Shown here: positions 34,823-43,714 of the stretch, piece by piece
How positions within the stretch are numbered: the stretch's first letter is position 1
Layout: every line of letters starts with the position of its first letter
Assembly (NCBI RefSeq): GCF_013149295.1
Contig: NZ_JABGCB010000006.1
Span: 248,001 to 312,000 of the forward strand
DNA length: 64,000 bases
From: Novosphingobium sp. SG751A
Lineage (GTDB): Bacteria > Pseudomonadota > Alphaproteobacteria > Sphingomonadales > Sphingomonadaceae
Direction of reading: 5' to 3'
Program-made: the position numbers and the translations under genes
Notes under the pieces: generated by a model
Seen by the model: the letters and a program-made list of their open reading frames with translations, nothing else
Databases searched by the model: none
Told to the model about the DNA's origin: nothing

Positions 34823-35504
34823 CAGGGCGACCCTCCAGCCAGTCGATCACGCTCTGCACCGGCTCGACATCGGCATATTTGAGCTGAAGATCGGTCAGAT
34901 TGGCGAAGTGATAGGATTCATGCTTATCCGCGCAGGTCTCGATGGGAACGATGGTGCGATAACCGCGCGAGAGCGAATCCACCGCGCCGGCACGCACGCA
35001 GCCCGATGTCGATCCGCCCGTGATCACCACCGTATCGACCTTGTGCCACACCAGCAGACTTTGCAGCGGCGTTTCGAAAAAGGGCGAGGGCATGCGCTTG
35101 GTATAGACCGTATCGCCCGGCGCAATGTCGCAGCGCTCGTCAAAGGCGTGACGGTCGCTGTCATATTTGATGTTCTGCAGGGAATCGGGTGTGTTGGTTC
35201 GCGTGCCCCATACGCCCGCGTCGCTGGCATCCTCGGCATAGGCCACATGGGTCCAGATCACCGGCATACCCTTTTTGCGGGCCAGAGCGGACATGGTGTT
35301 CACATATTCGATCTGGCGCGGATCGGTTTCATAGGCGGTCTTATACCGGTCGATGCGGGTATAGGCGTTTTGAAAATCGATGTTCACAATCGCCAGCTTT
35401 TCCCCAAAGCCGAATTTGGCGCGGGCGGGATTGGCCATCACCTCCTCGAAGATCTGGCGCGCGGTCTTGCCGTCGCTCACCATTTTCGTGCCGATTATAT
35501 CCAT
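34815..35504 (-). CDS. isochorismatase-fold cysteine amidohydrolase
   Basis: This 229-aa protein has the isochorismatase-like hydrolase triad: Asp43 in VNIDFQNAYT, Lys136 in VYTKRMPSPFF and Cys169 in TGGSTSGCVRAG. Cys presence points to amidase activity as in N-carbamoylsarcosine amidase, nicotinamidase or RutB rather than isochorismate cleavage. I chose the ATG at 35504 behind AAGAGG; an open extension upstream has no site. It opens the minus operon with the PuuE-like pair, so linear amide or carbamate hydrolysis after ring opening is a natural guess. Confidence 0.88.
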   Translation of the reverse strand: MDIIGTKMVSDGKTARQIFEEVMANPARAKFGFGEKLAIVNIDFQNAYTRIDRYKTAYETDPRQIEYVNTMSALARKKGMPVIWTHVAYAEDASDAGVWGTRTNTPDSLQNIKYDSDRHAFDERCDIAPGDTVYTKRMPSPFFETPLQSLLVWHKVDTVVITGGSTSGCVRAGAVDSLSRGYRTIVPIETCADKHESYHFANLTDLQLKYADVEPVQSVIDWLEGRPDA

Positions 35505-35584
35505 GGCGGGGCCTCTTGCTGGAATGGGGATTGCGTCTAAGGCTGGCCTTTTGCGCGCCGCTTTGGCCACTGCGGCCCCGATTT

Positions 35585-35601
35585 TGTCCGCCCACCGGAA
35601 A
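35585..35601. promoter_or_regulatory. putative operator in divergent promoter region
   Basis: TGTCCG-CCCAC-CGGAAA has a perfect TCCG-N5-CGGA core and lies about 80 bases from both the isochorismatase-like start (35504) and the divergent esterase start (35680). Confidence 0.5.
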
Positions 35602-35679
35602 AAGCGGGCAAGCCGCCTTGCCCGTGCGCGAGGCTGCCGCGCAAATCCGGGTGTGAAACCGGCCTAGGGGAAAACAGGC

Positions 35680-36678
35680 GTGACAAAGAAACGCAGGATT
35701 ATGGGCACTTTGCTGGCGCTGAGCCTGAGCGGGGCGATCCTGAACGTGGCAGGGGCGCAGGCCGCCCCGGTGCGCGAACAGGCCCCCGTGCCCCTTTGGC
35801 CGCAGGGCGCGCCCGCATGGGGCGGATCGCTGAACGTTCCGGTGCAGGAGGAGGCGCGCGATGGCGGGCAGAGGCTGTGGAATGTCAGCCAGCCTACGCT
35901 TCAGGCATTTCTGCCGGAAAAGGACAATGATGCGGCGGGGCGCGGCGCGGCGGTGATTGTTGCGCCGGGCGGGGGCTTCCGCTTCCTCTCGATCCAGAGC
36001 GAGGGCGTTGCGGTGGCGCGCTGGCTGGCCGCGCATGGCACCGCGGCCTTTGTGCTGAAATATCGTGTGGTCCAGATCGCGCCGGGCGAAACCGAGGCGG
36101 CGATGCACAAGCGGATGAACGCCGAAATCGGGACCGAACAGGCGGGCGAGGCGGCGCTGGCCGATGGGCGGCTGGCGCTGCGCTATCTGCGCGCCCATGG
36201 GGCCGATTACGGCATAGACCCGCACCGGATCGGCGTGGTGGGCTTTTCCGCCGGGGGCCATGTCGCGGGCATGTTGGCCCATGAGGCAAGACCGGAGGAC
36301 CGCGCCGATTTCGTCGGGCTGATCTATGGCCTGCCTTTTACCAAGGTCACCCCGCCCATTCCGGCGGCCAATCTGCCCTTTCCCCCCGGCACGCCGTCCG
36401 AGCCATGGCTGCAACCAAAGCCCACGCCCGCGCCCGATGCACTGCCGCCGATCTTCATTGCCATGGCGCAGGACGATCTGGCCGTGGGACAGGGCGTGCC
36501 GGACTATTACGCCAAGCTGTTTGCCGCCGGCTATCGCCCCGAAACTCACCTTTATGCGCGCGGGGGGCATGGCTTTGGCATGAAGGGAACCGGCACCACG
36601 GTGGACCATTGGATCGAGGAATTCGATTGGTGGATGCAACAGGTGCTGGCCGACAAGAGCGAGAAGAGGACGAAATGA
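35680..36678 (+). CDS. exported alpha/beta hydrolase, acetyl-xylan-esterase/BD-FAE-like
   Basis: This 332-aa protein starts at GTG and has a signal peptide (MTKKRRIMG, hydrophobic core, AQAAP). The domain shows IVAPGGGFRFLS (oxyanion loop), VVGFSAGGHVAG with the nucleophilic Ser, AQDD with the likely acid and GGHGFGM with the base. The group removes acetyl or other acyl groups from carbohydrates and small esters in the periplasm. Its stop overlaps the aldehyde dehydrogenase start. A later ATG (35701) would cut into the signal peptide. Confidence 0.86.
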   Translation: MTKKRRIMGTLLALSLSGAILNVAGAQAAPVREQAPVPLWPQGAPAWGGSLNVPVQEEARDGGQRLWNVSQPTLQAFLPEKDNDAAGRGAAVIVAPGGGFRFLSIQSEGVAVARWLAAHGTAAFVLKYRVVQIAPGETEAAMHKRMNAEIGTEQAGEAALADGRLALRYLRAHGADYGIDPHRIGVVGFSAGGHVAGMLAHEARPEDRADFVGLIYGLPFTKVTPPIPAANLPFPPGTPSEPWLQPKPTPAPDALPPIFIAMAQDDLAVGQGVPDYYAKLFAAGYRPETHLYARGGHGFGMKGTGTTVDHWIEEFDWWMQQVLADKSEKRTK

Positions 36679-38132
36679 TGGATCTGAAACTGGCCGAGCC
36701 TGCGCTGCTGCGCGATGCGGCTTTCGTGGGCGGCGTATGGGTTGGGGGCGCTGCCAGCATCGCCGTGACCAACCCGGCCGATGGCGGGCTGGTCGGCCAT
36801 GTGCCTGATCTGGGCGAGGCCGAGACGCTGTTGGCGCTTGACGCCGCCGTGCCCGCGCAGGCTGCGTGGGCGCGCGTGACGGGCAAGGGGCGCGGGGCGG
36901 TGCTGCGCCGCTGGGGCGAATTGATGATGGATCATCAGGAAGATCTGGCCCGCATCATGACCGCCGAACAGGGCAAGCCTTTGGCCGAGGCGCGCGGCGA
37001 GGTGGCCTATGCGGCCAGTTTCCTCGAATGGTTTGCCGATGAGGCGCGGCGGATCACCGGCGACGTGCTGACCCCGCATCAGGCCGACCGCCGCATCCTT
37101 GTGCGCAAGGAGCCGGTGGGCATCGTTGCCGCTGTCACGCCGTGGAATTTCCCGCTGGCGATGATCACGCGCAAGGCCGGACCTGCGCTGGCGGCGGGCT
37201 GCGCGATCATCATCAAGCCTTCGGAACTGACGCCTTTGTCGGCGCTGGCGCTGGCCTGGCTGGGCGAGCAGGCGGGGGTTCCGGTGGGCGTGCTGTCGGT
37301 CATCACCGGGCAGGCCGCGCCCATCGGCAATGTGCTGACCGGCGACAAAAGGATCGCCAAATTCACCTTCACCGGATCGACGGGCGTTGGCAAGAAACTG
37401 GCCGCGCGATGCATGGAGACGGTCAAGCGGGTGAGCCTTGAACTGGGCGGCAATGCGCCGTTTATCGTGTTTGATGATGCCGATCTGGACGCCGCGGTCG
37501 AAGGCGCGATTGCCAGCAAGTTTCGCAATGCGGGCCAGACCTGCGTCTGCGCCAACCGCCTTATCGTGCAATCGGGGATCTACGATGTCTTTGCCCGGAA
37601 ATTGGCCGAGCGGGTTGCGAGGTTGAAGGTCGGGCCGGGCCTTGCCGGTCCGTCGGATCAGGGGCCATTGATCGACGCGCGCGCGGTGGAAAAGGCGCGT
37701 GCGCATGTGGAGGACGCCGTGGCGCGCGGGGGCCATGTGCTGACCGGCGGCGATGCGATTGCGGGCGAGGGTACGTTCTTTGCCCCCACCGTCATTACCG
37801 GGGTTCCGGCGGACGCCTTGCTTTGCCGCGAGGAGACATTTGGCCCGGTGGCGGGTCTGGTGCGGTTTGAAGCCGAGGAGGAGGCGATCGCCATTGCCAA
37901 TGACACTGATGCGGGTCTGGCGTCCTATCTCTTTACCCGGGATTACGAGCGCGTGTGGCGCGTGCCTGAGGCGCTGCGCTATGGCATGGTGGGGGTCAAC
38001 ACCGGCCTGATTTCCACCGAGGTCGCGCCTTTTGGCGGGGTCAAGGAATCAGGCATGGGCCGCGAAGGCTCGCATTACGGCATGGACGACTATCTCAATA
38101 TCAAGATGGTCTGTTTGGCCGTATCGGGCTGA
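36675..38132 (+). CDS. aldehyde dehydrogenase, succinate-semialdehyde dehydrogenase-like
   Basis: This 485-aa enzyme has TPWNFP (Asn158), LELGGNAP (Glu256) and NAGQTCVC (Cys290 followed by a second Cys at 292), matching the GabD/SSADH branch. The VKESGMGREGSHYGMDDYL end is also typical. It would oxidise a semialdehyde or medium-chain aldehyde with NAD(P). AGAGG lies five bases before the ATG, which overlaps the esterase stop. The broad branch leaves the natural aldehyde unknown. Confidence 0.92.
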   Translation: MMDLKLAEPALLRDAAFVGGVWVGGAASIAVTNPADGGLVGHVPDLGEAETLLALDAAVPAQAAWARVTGKGRGAVLRRWGELMMDHQEDLARIMTAEQGKPLAEARGEVAYAASFLEWFADEARRITGDVLTPHQADRRILVRKEPVGIVAAVTPWNFPLAMITRKAGPALAAGCAIIIKPSELTPLSALALAWLGEQAGVPVGVLSVITGQAAPIGNVLTGDKRIAKFTFTGSTGVGKKLAARCMETVKRVSLELGGNAPFIVFDDADLDAAVEGAIASKFRNAGQTCVCANRLIVQSGIYDVFARKLAERVARLKVGPGLAGPSDQGPLIDARAVEKARAHVEDAVARGGHVLTGGDAIAGEGTFFAPTVITGVPADALLCREETFGPVAGLVRFEAEEEAIAIANDTDAGLASYLFTRDYERVWRVPEALRYGMVGVNTGLISTEVAPFGGVKESGMGREGSHYGMDDYLNIKMVCLAVSG

Positions 38133-38133
38133 T

Positions 38134-38166
38134 GGGCTGCTGCCCCGGCGCGCGCCGGGGCAGCCC
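38134..38166. terminator. bidirectional hairpin between convergent genes
   Basis: CTGCCCCGGCG-CG-CGCCGGGGCAG is a perfect 11-bp stem with flanking GGG/CCC pairing, located between the convergent aldehyde dehydrogenase and LLM monooxygenase stops. T tracts are short. Confidence 0.6.
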
Positions 38167-38171
38167 TGTTG

Positions 38172-39515
38172 TCAGGCCCAGAGGTCCGGTTCATCGCCCG
38201 CCAGCGTGTTGGCCGGGCGGGGAATGCCCAGATTGTCGCGCAACGTATCGCCTTGATATTCGGTGCGGAACAATCCGCGCTTTTGCAGGATCGGCACCAC
38301 CTGATCGACGAAATCCTCCAGCCCCCCCGGCAGGTAATTGGGCGATAGCGAGAAACCATCGGCGGCGCCCGCGCGGAACCAGTCCTCCATCATGTCGGCC
38401 ACCTGTTCGGGCGTTCCGGCCATCGAGAAACTGGCGCGGCTGACCGTGGCGCGCTTGGCCAGTTGGCCCAGCGTCAGATCCTCGGCGCGCGCCATGCGGA
38501 CCAGTTCCTGCTGCACCCATTGCCCCCCATTGGTCAGCGGAATGTCGGGCATTTTATCATCGGGGCCATAATCGGACAGGTCGAATCCGATCTGCATCTG
38601 CAACGTGGCCCATGCCAGCGCATCGGGGATCAGGTGCAGCAATTCCTCCTGCGCCGCGCGGGCCTCGGCCTCGGTGGAGCGCACCAGCAATTGCACCGAG
38701 GGCAGCACCGCCATATGCGCCGGATCGCGGCCAAACGTCGCCGCACGAGCCTTCATGTCATCGTAAAAGGCGATGGCCTTGTCCTTGCTGCTCTGAGCGG
38801 TGAACACCAGATCGGCGGTGCGGGCCGAGAGTGCGCGGCCCGGCCCCGATCCGCCCGCCTGCACGATGACGGGGTGGCCCTGCGGCGGGCGGCCGACATT
38901 GAGCGGCCCGGCCACTTTGAAAAAACGCCCCTTGTGGTTCATTTGCCGCAGCTTGGCCGGATCGAAATAGCGTCCTGCGGCCTTGTCGCGCAGGACGGCA
39001 CCGTCTTCCCAACTGTCCCACAGGGCTTTCACCACATCGACGAATTCCTCGGCGCGTTCATAGCGCAGATCGTGGTCCATCAGCCTGTCATGGCCGAAAT
39101 TGCGCGCCTCGCTGTTGCCCGCGCTGGTCACCACGTTCCACCCGGCGCGGCCCTTGGTGATATGGTCGAGGCTGGCCATGCGGCGGGCCACGGCATAGGG
39201 TTCGTTATAGGTGGTGGACACTGTGCCGATCAGGCCAATGTCGCTGGTGACCATGGCAAGGGCGGCGAGCAAGGTCGTCGGCTCCAGCTTGCCCGCATAA
39301 TCGGTGGCGGCATAGGCGTCGCGGCCCTTGATCATCGGCAGGCCCTGCTGATCGCCGGAGAAATAGCAGTGCAGCTTGCCGCGCTCGGCGGTTTTGGCGA
39401 GGCGGACATAGTGATCCACATCATGCTGGTCGGCGCTGTTGCCATAGCGCCATCCGCCCGGATGGGCGCCGCTGTTGTGAATAAAGGTGGCCAGCACCAT
39501 CTGGCGGCTGTTCAT
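38172..39515 (-). CDS. LLM-class flavin-dependent monooxygenase, NtaA/DszA family
   Basis: This 447-aa protein has the NtaA-family pattern: FIHNSGAHPGGWRYG at the start, GTVSTTYNEPYAVARRMASLDHIT (about 94-117, quoted in part), GRAGWNVVTS, ALWDSWEDGAV and PPQGHPVIVQAGGSGPG. It would use FMNH2 and O2 to cleave C-N or C-S bonds or insert oxygen. It is last of a five-gene minus operon; five bases separate it from the MFS gene. It is clearly related to the first gene of the same operon (43715), giving two non-identical LLM enzymes in one unit. Confidence 0.9.
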   Translation of the reverse strand: MNSRQMVLATFIHNSGAHPGGWRYGNSADQHDVDHYVRLAKTAERGKLHCYFSGDQQGLPMIKGRDAYAATDYAGKLEPTTLLAALAMVTSDIGLIGTVSTTYNEPYAVARRMASLDHITKGRAGWNVVTSAGNSEARNFGHDRLMDHDLRYERAEEFVDVVKALWDSWEDGAVLRDKAAGRYFDPAKLRQMNHKGRFFKVAGPLNVGRPPQGHPVIVQAGGSGPGRALSARTADLVFTAQSSKDKAIAFYDDMKARAATFGRDPAHMAVLPSVQLLVRSTEAEARAAQEELLHLIPDALAWATLQMQIGFDLSDYGPDDKMPDIPLTNGGQWVQQELVRMARAEDLTLGQLAKRATVSRASFSMAGTPEQVADMMEDWFRAGAADGFSLSPNYLPGGLEDFVDQVVPILQKRGLFRTEYQGDTLRDNLGIPRPANTLAGDEPDLWA

Positions 39516-39520
39516 GGGAT

Positions 39521-40810
39521 CTAATCCTTTTGAGAAGAAGCGATTGCCGCACGCCATGCGGCGGCAAAACAAAGCGAGGAAAGCACAAGAAACGGCACCC
39601 CTACGCGCAGGAACGCCAGTCCCAGATCGCCCGATGAACCTCCGGCCCCGCCCCCCGCCAATGCCATGACCCAAGGCCCGCCCGCGCCCGCGACGATAGC
39701 GCTGCACAGGCCCAGCATGGCCATGCCAAAGCCGCGCATCGTGTTGGGCAGAATATCCTGAAGCGTGGTGTTCATCGCCACATTGATCATCGGCATGGCG
39801 ATGCCGATTGTGCCCAGCAGGGCCAGCGAGAGGCGGTAATCCGGCGCGAAACCGGCAAAGGCGGCGGGCAGGCCCAGCAGCGGCAGTGCGCAGAGCAGAG
39901 GAATGCGCCCCGCCGCCCCGCCCGACAGGCGCGAATCCGCCAGCAACCCGCTGATCAGATAGCCCGACACCCCCGTCACCAGCAGCATCAGCCCCAGCGC
40001 TCCGCTGAAAGCCGTGATCGGCAGGCCATAGTGGCGCATCAGAAAAGGCGCGGTCCACATGGTGATGCCCAGCAGCGCGACATAGAACAGGCAAAAGCCC
40101 AGATAGAGCGGCGCCACCAAAGCCCGCCTTGCCCATAGCGCGCCCAGCTTGGCGGCCATATGGGCGCTATCTTCGCGCGGGACGGCCTGGCGGGTGGGTT
40201 CCTGCGCGGTCAGCAGCAGGAGCGAGACCGCCGGCCCGCACAGCCCGCACAGGACAAAGCAGGTTCTCCATGCCTCCAGCAGGCCGAAATGGGGCAGGGT
40301 GATCGCGATGCCATGGCGCAGGATCATTCCCGGAATGACCGAGGACAGGCCCGAGCCGATGCTGGCACCGATGAAATAGACCGCCATCGCCCGCCCGCGC
40401 CGTGCCGGGGCAAACAGATCCGCGATCAGCGAGAGGGCGGCAGGCGCAATCGCTGCCTCTCCCAATCCCACCACCATGCGCGCGGCAAAGAAGCCGGCGA
40501 AGCTGGGTGCAAGGCCGCAGGCGATGGTCGCCACGCTCCACAGCGCGATGGCCCCCGCCACCAGCCGCCGCCGGTCGCGATGATCGACCAGCCAGCCCAG
40601 CCCCAGCCCCAGCACCGCCGAGAGCAGGCTGTAGGCCATGCCCATCAGCAGGCCCATCTGTGCATCGCCGATGGCAAAGCTCTTGCGGATCGGTTCGGCC
40701 AGCACGCCGACGATGGCGCGGTCGATGCTGTAAAGATTAGCGCCTAGAAACAGCAGCACCATGGGCCAGATCGTATGACGCGCCGGGGGATAGTCGCGCA
40801 TGTTGGTCAT
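39521..40810 (-). CDS. MFS transporter, spinster-like
   Basis: This 429-aa, 12-helix carrier has MFS motif A as GWLVDHRDRRRLVAG and the ARMVVGLGEAAIAPAALSL helix-4/5 signature of the spinster/aromatic-acid branch common in sphingomonads. It likely takes up the operon substrate, since enzymes of C-N cleavage flank it. It overlaps the M24 gene by four bases. The cargo cannot be deduced. Confidence 0.87.
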   Translation of the reverse strand: MTNMRDYPPARHTIWPMVLLFLGANLYSIDRAIVGVLAEPIRKSFAIGDAQMGLLMGMAYSLLSAVLGLGLGWLVDHRDRRRLVAGAIALWSVATIACGLAPSFAGFFAARMVVGLGEAAIAPAALSLIADLFAPARRGRAMAVYFIGASIGSGLSSVIPGMILRHGIAITLPHFGLLEAWRTCFVLCGLCGPAVSLLLLTAQEPTRQAVPREDSAHMAAKLGALWARRALVAPLYLGFCLFYVALLGITMWTAPFLMRHYGLPITAFSGALGLMLLVTGVSGYLISGLLADSRLSGGAAGRIPLLCALPLLGLPAAFAGFAPDYRLSLALLGTIGIAMPMINVAMNTTLQDILPNTMRGFGMAMLGLCSAIVAGAGGPWVMALAGGGAGGSSGDLGLAFLRVGVPFLVLSSLCFAAAWRAAIASSQKD

Positions 40811-41985
40811 TCCACCGGCACGGTGCGGCCGTCGATACAGGCCAGCAACCGGCCGTCGGGGTTATTGAGGATCTCGACCTCGCCATCCTTGAGATAGATG
40901 ATGTCCTCGAAATGGAATTTGCCGATCTCTGGCCCGATCCATGGCAGATCGCAGGAGATCACCATGCCATCGACCAGTTCGAATGTGTGCATCCCGCCAT
41001 TGGGATGCGGATGATCGGTATGTTCCAGCCCCACCGAATGCAGGCCGCAGCCGCGAAATTCGGGATTGCCGGCGGCCTGAATGGCGGTGGTGACGGCTTT
41101 TTCGACGTCGGTGGACAATGCGCCCGCGCGGAAATGGGGCAGGGCCGCGCGCCAGCCCAGACGGGTGGCGTTGAACACGCGCAATTGATCGGCGTTCGGC
41201 ATGCCGATCACGGCGGTGCGGCCAATGTCGCTGGTGTAATGGGCAAATTCGGTGGTGGCGTCGAAGGTCACCGTATCGCCCGGCAGGAGCGGCGCGTTCT
41301 TGTCCAGACGGCCAAATCCGGGGCGATAGGGGGTGATGAGCAGGAACACCGGACGCGCGCCGCCAAGCGCGGCGGCGGACCAGAACACGCGCTCGGCCTC
41401 CGCGCAGGTGGCGCCCGCCGCAATGGCTTCTGCGCTGATTTGGAGCGCCAGTTCGGTCTTGCGACTGGCGGCGCGCATATGGCCCATTTCCTCGGGCGTC
41501 TTGACCATGCGAATGTCGCGCAGGAAATCGCGCGCGCCCACCACTTCAATGGCCCCGCCCAGCATTGCGGCCACATCCAGCCCCAGCCCGCGATCCTCGA
41601 AGGCAATGCGCGCGCCTTGGGCCAAGCCGATCTCGCGCAGATAATCGGCCACCGCCTCGGGGTGGTTCTGGGGCAGGCCTTCGCTGGTCAGCACGCCTTG
41701 CGTGCCGCCCGCGCCGATGCCGGGCTTGCGGGCATAGCCCCGGATGATCGGCATCCATGTGCCGCCGCGCTGCTGCGGCTGGCCGGTGTCGACCTCGACG
41801 GTCAGCACGGCGGCTTCCTTGGCATGGTCGCGCGGCAAAAGGGCCAGCGCCAGATCGCCAAAGCCCCAACTGGCGTCCGTGGCCCAGCTTGAGAGGTAAT
41901 AGGTGTTGATCGGGGTGGAGGCGACGATGGCGTCAATGCCGTCGCGGTCCATCAGTGCATCGGCGCGGGGACGGTTGAGCAGCAT
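40807..41985 (-). CDS. M24-family (Xaa-Pro aminopeptidase/creatinase-fold) protein, second paralogue
   Basis: This 392-aa protein has the creatinase N-domain and the pita-bread domain with Asp242 (TFDATTEF), Asp253 (YTSDIGRT), His316 (GCGLHSVGLEH) and Glu360 (FHFEDII). As in the paralogue at 6203, the usual fourth ligand Glu is Asp346 (VISCDLPW). The shared substitution suggests a distinct subfamily, perhaps cleaving a non-peptide C-N bond like creatinase. It lies between the MFS and D-aminoacylase genes in an operon that also holds two LLM monooxygenases. Confidence 0.86.
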   Translation of the reverse strand: MLLNRPRADALMDRDGIDAIVASTPINTYYLSSWATDASWGFGDLALALLPRDHAKEAAVLTVEVDTGQPQQRGGTWMPIIRGYARKPGIGAGGTQGVLTSEGLPQNHPEAVADYLREIGLAQGARIAFEDRGLGLDVAAMLGGAIEVVGARDFLRDIRMVKTPEEMGHMRAASRKTELALQISAEAIAAGATCAEAERVFWSAAALGGARPVFLLITPYRPGFGRLDKNAPLLPGDTVTFDATTEFAHYTSDIGRTAVIGMPNADQLRVFNATRLGWRAALPHFRAGALSTDVEKAVTTAIQAAGNPEFRGCGLHSVGLEHTDHPHPNGGMHTFELVDGMVISCDLPWIGPEIGKFHFEDIIYLKDGEVEILNNPDGRLLACIDGRTVPVE

Positions 41986-41994
41986 GGGAAAGCC

Positions 41995-43713
41995 TTAATG
42001 AGCGCGGCGGAGCAGGCGGCCCGGCAAGGCGCCGGTGGGTCTGTCTTCGCGGTGGGTGATGATGCCCGACAGGATCGTGGCGGTATAGCCTTGCGCCTCC
42101 TGCGTCAGGCGGCGGCCGCCTGCGGGCAGGTCGAAGGAGGCGCGCGGCGGATGGAGATGCAGCCGGTCATGGTCGATGATATTGATGTCGGCCTTCATGC
42201 CGGGGGCCAGAAGGCCGCGATCGCGCAGGCCCATTACGCGTGCTGTATGGCCGGTCATGCGATGGACGACATGGGGGATCGAGAGCTTTTCGCCCGCCCG
42301 GTCGCGCGCCCAATAGGTCAGCAGATAGGTCTGCATCGAGCCATCGCAGATCGCTCCGCAATGCGCGCCGCCATCGCCAAGGCCCAGCACCGTGTCCTGC
42401 CGGGTCAGCATGTCGCGCACAACGTCGAGATTGAAGCGCGTGAAATTGCGCGCCGGGAAATAGAGGATGGCCTGCCCCTCTTCCTCCAGCAGCAGATCAT
42501 AGGCCAGCTCTGGCAGCGAAACCCCGCGTGCGGCGGCCAGATTGTCGAGGCGGCGGCTTTCGGGCGGGGAATAGTCCGGCTCCGCGCCCATCGGATAGCA
42601 CAGGTGGATATAGCGCATGAAGGCGGGATATTTCGCCGGGTCCAGCTTTCCGCCATATTCGGACAGGATCGCGGCGCGCGTATGCGGATCACGCATCGCC
42701 GCCACCCGCGCGGGCAAGGGCAATGCGTCAATCGCGTCATAGCTGGGGCAACCGCGAAACGGGTGGAGTGTCAATTGCAGCCCCATCAGTACGCCTACCG
42801 GGCGGCCCACGACTTGCCCCAGCATATCGGCCCCCGCCGCGCGGGCGTTGGCGCAGGCATTGGCGATCTCCAGCCAGCGGTCGGGCGCCTCGTCATATTG
42901 CAGCAGGGGGAAGGTGACGGTGTGGCCCGATTCCTGGGCGATGCGTTGCAACAGGCGGAATTCGCTGGAAAAGCCATTGGCCGTATCGAATTCCGAGGCC
43001 GACATGAACAGCGCTTTGCCATGCGGGCGCATGGCCAGCGCGATGGTCATCAACTCGTCCTCGCTGGCGGTGGTGACGGGCAATTGCTCGCCGCCTGCCG
43101 TGCGATGGCCGATCACGCGGGTGGTGGAAAAGCCAAAAGCGCCCGCCGCCATGCCCTCGGCCACAAGGGCGGCCATGCGCTGCATATCGCGCGCGGTGGC
43201 CGGTTCGCGCTTGACCGCGCGCTGGCCCATCACCCAGACGCGGATCGGGATATGCGGCACGGCAACACCGAAATCGGCATCCATCCGCCGCTGGCTCAGC
43301 GCGTCGAGGAAATCGGGAAAACTGGTCCAGTTCCACGGCAGCCCTTCGGTCATGACGATGCCGGGAATGTCCTCAACGCCTTCCATGACGTCGATCATCT
43401 GCTCGCGCATCTCGGGCTTGCAGGGGGCAAAGCCCACCCCGCAATTACCCATCAGCAGGCTGGTCACGCCATGGTTGGTGGAGGGCGAGAAGTGGCTGTC
43501 CCATGTGACCTGTGCGTCATAATGGGTGTGGATGTCGACAAAACCGGGGGTAACAAGCTGTCCGCGCGCGTCAATTTCCTCCGTGGCCGACCCTGCGATC
43601 TGCCCCATGGCGGCGATGCGGCCATCGGCTATCGCAATGTCGCCCTCGAACAGGTCCGCACCCGTGCCGTCGGCCAGCGTGCCGCCGCGGATCACCAGAT
43701 CATAATCGGCCAT
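41995..43713 (-). CDS. N-acyl-D-amino-acid deacylase family amidohydrolase
   Basis: This 572-aa amidohydrolase has metal ligands in VDIHTHYDAQVTW (His62, His64), the bridging Cys in MGNCGVGFAPC (Cys91) and a C-terminal Asp in LGLGDGGAHCG, as in D-aminoacylase. Family members hydrolyse N-acyl-D-amino acids or similar amides in the cytoplasm. GGAGG stands seven bases before the ATG. It follows the LLM gene by one base and precedes the M24 gene by nine. Together these suggest stepwise breakdown of an amide-bearing molecule. Confidence 0.9.
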   Translation of the reverse strand: MADYDLVIRGGTLADGTGADLFEGDIAIADGRIAAMGQIAGSATEEIDARGQLVTPGFVDIHTHYDAQVTWDSHFSPSTNHGVTSLLMGNCGVGFAPCKPEMREQMIDVMEGVEDIPGIVMTEGLPWNWTSFPDFLDALSQRRMDADFGVAVPHIPIRVWVMGQRAVKREPATARDMQRMAALVAEGMAAGAFGFSTTRVIGHRTAGGEQLPVTTASEDELMTIALAMRPHGKALFMSASEFDTANGFSSEFRLLQRIAQESGHTVTFPLLQYDEAPDRWLEIANACANARAAGADMLGQVVGRPVGVLMGLQLTLHPFRGCPSYDAIDALPLPARVAAMRDPHTRAAILSEYGGKLDPAKYPAFMRYIHLCYPMGAEPDYSPPESRRLDNLAAARGVSLPELAYDLLLEEEGQAILYFPARNFTRFNLDVVRDMLTRQDTVLGLGDGGAHCGAICDGSMQTYLLTYWARDRAGEKLSIPHVVHRMTGHTARVMGLRDRGLLAPGMKADINIIDHDRLHLHPPRASFDLPAGGRRLTQEAQGYTATILSGIITHREDRPTGALPGRLLRRAH

Positions 43714-43714
43714 C

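Noticed and set aside
38172..40136. An N-terminal extension of the LLM monooxygenase into the MFS gene
   Set aside because: The added part is an out-of-frame reading of the MFS coding region; the LLM start MNSRQMVLATF at 39515 is typical.
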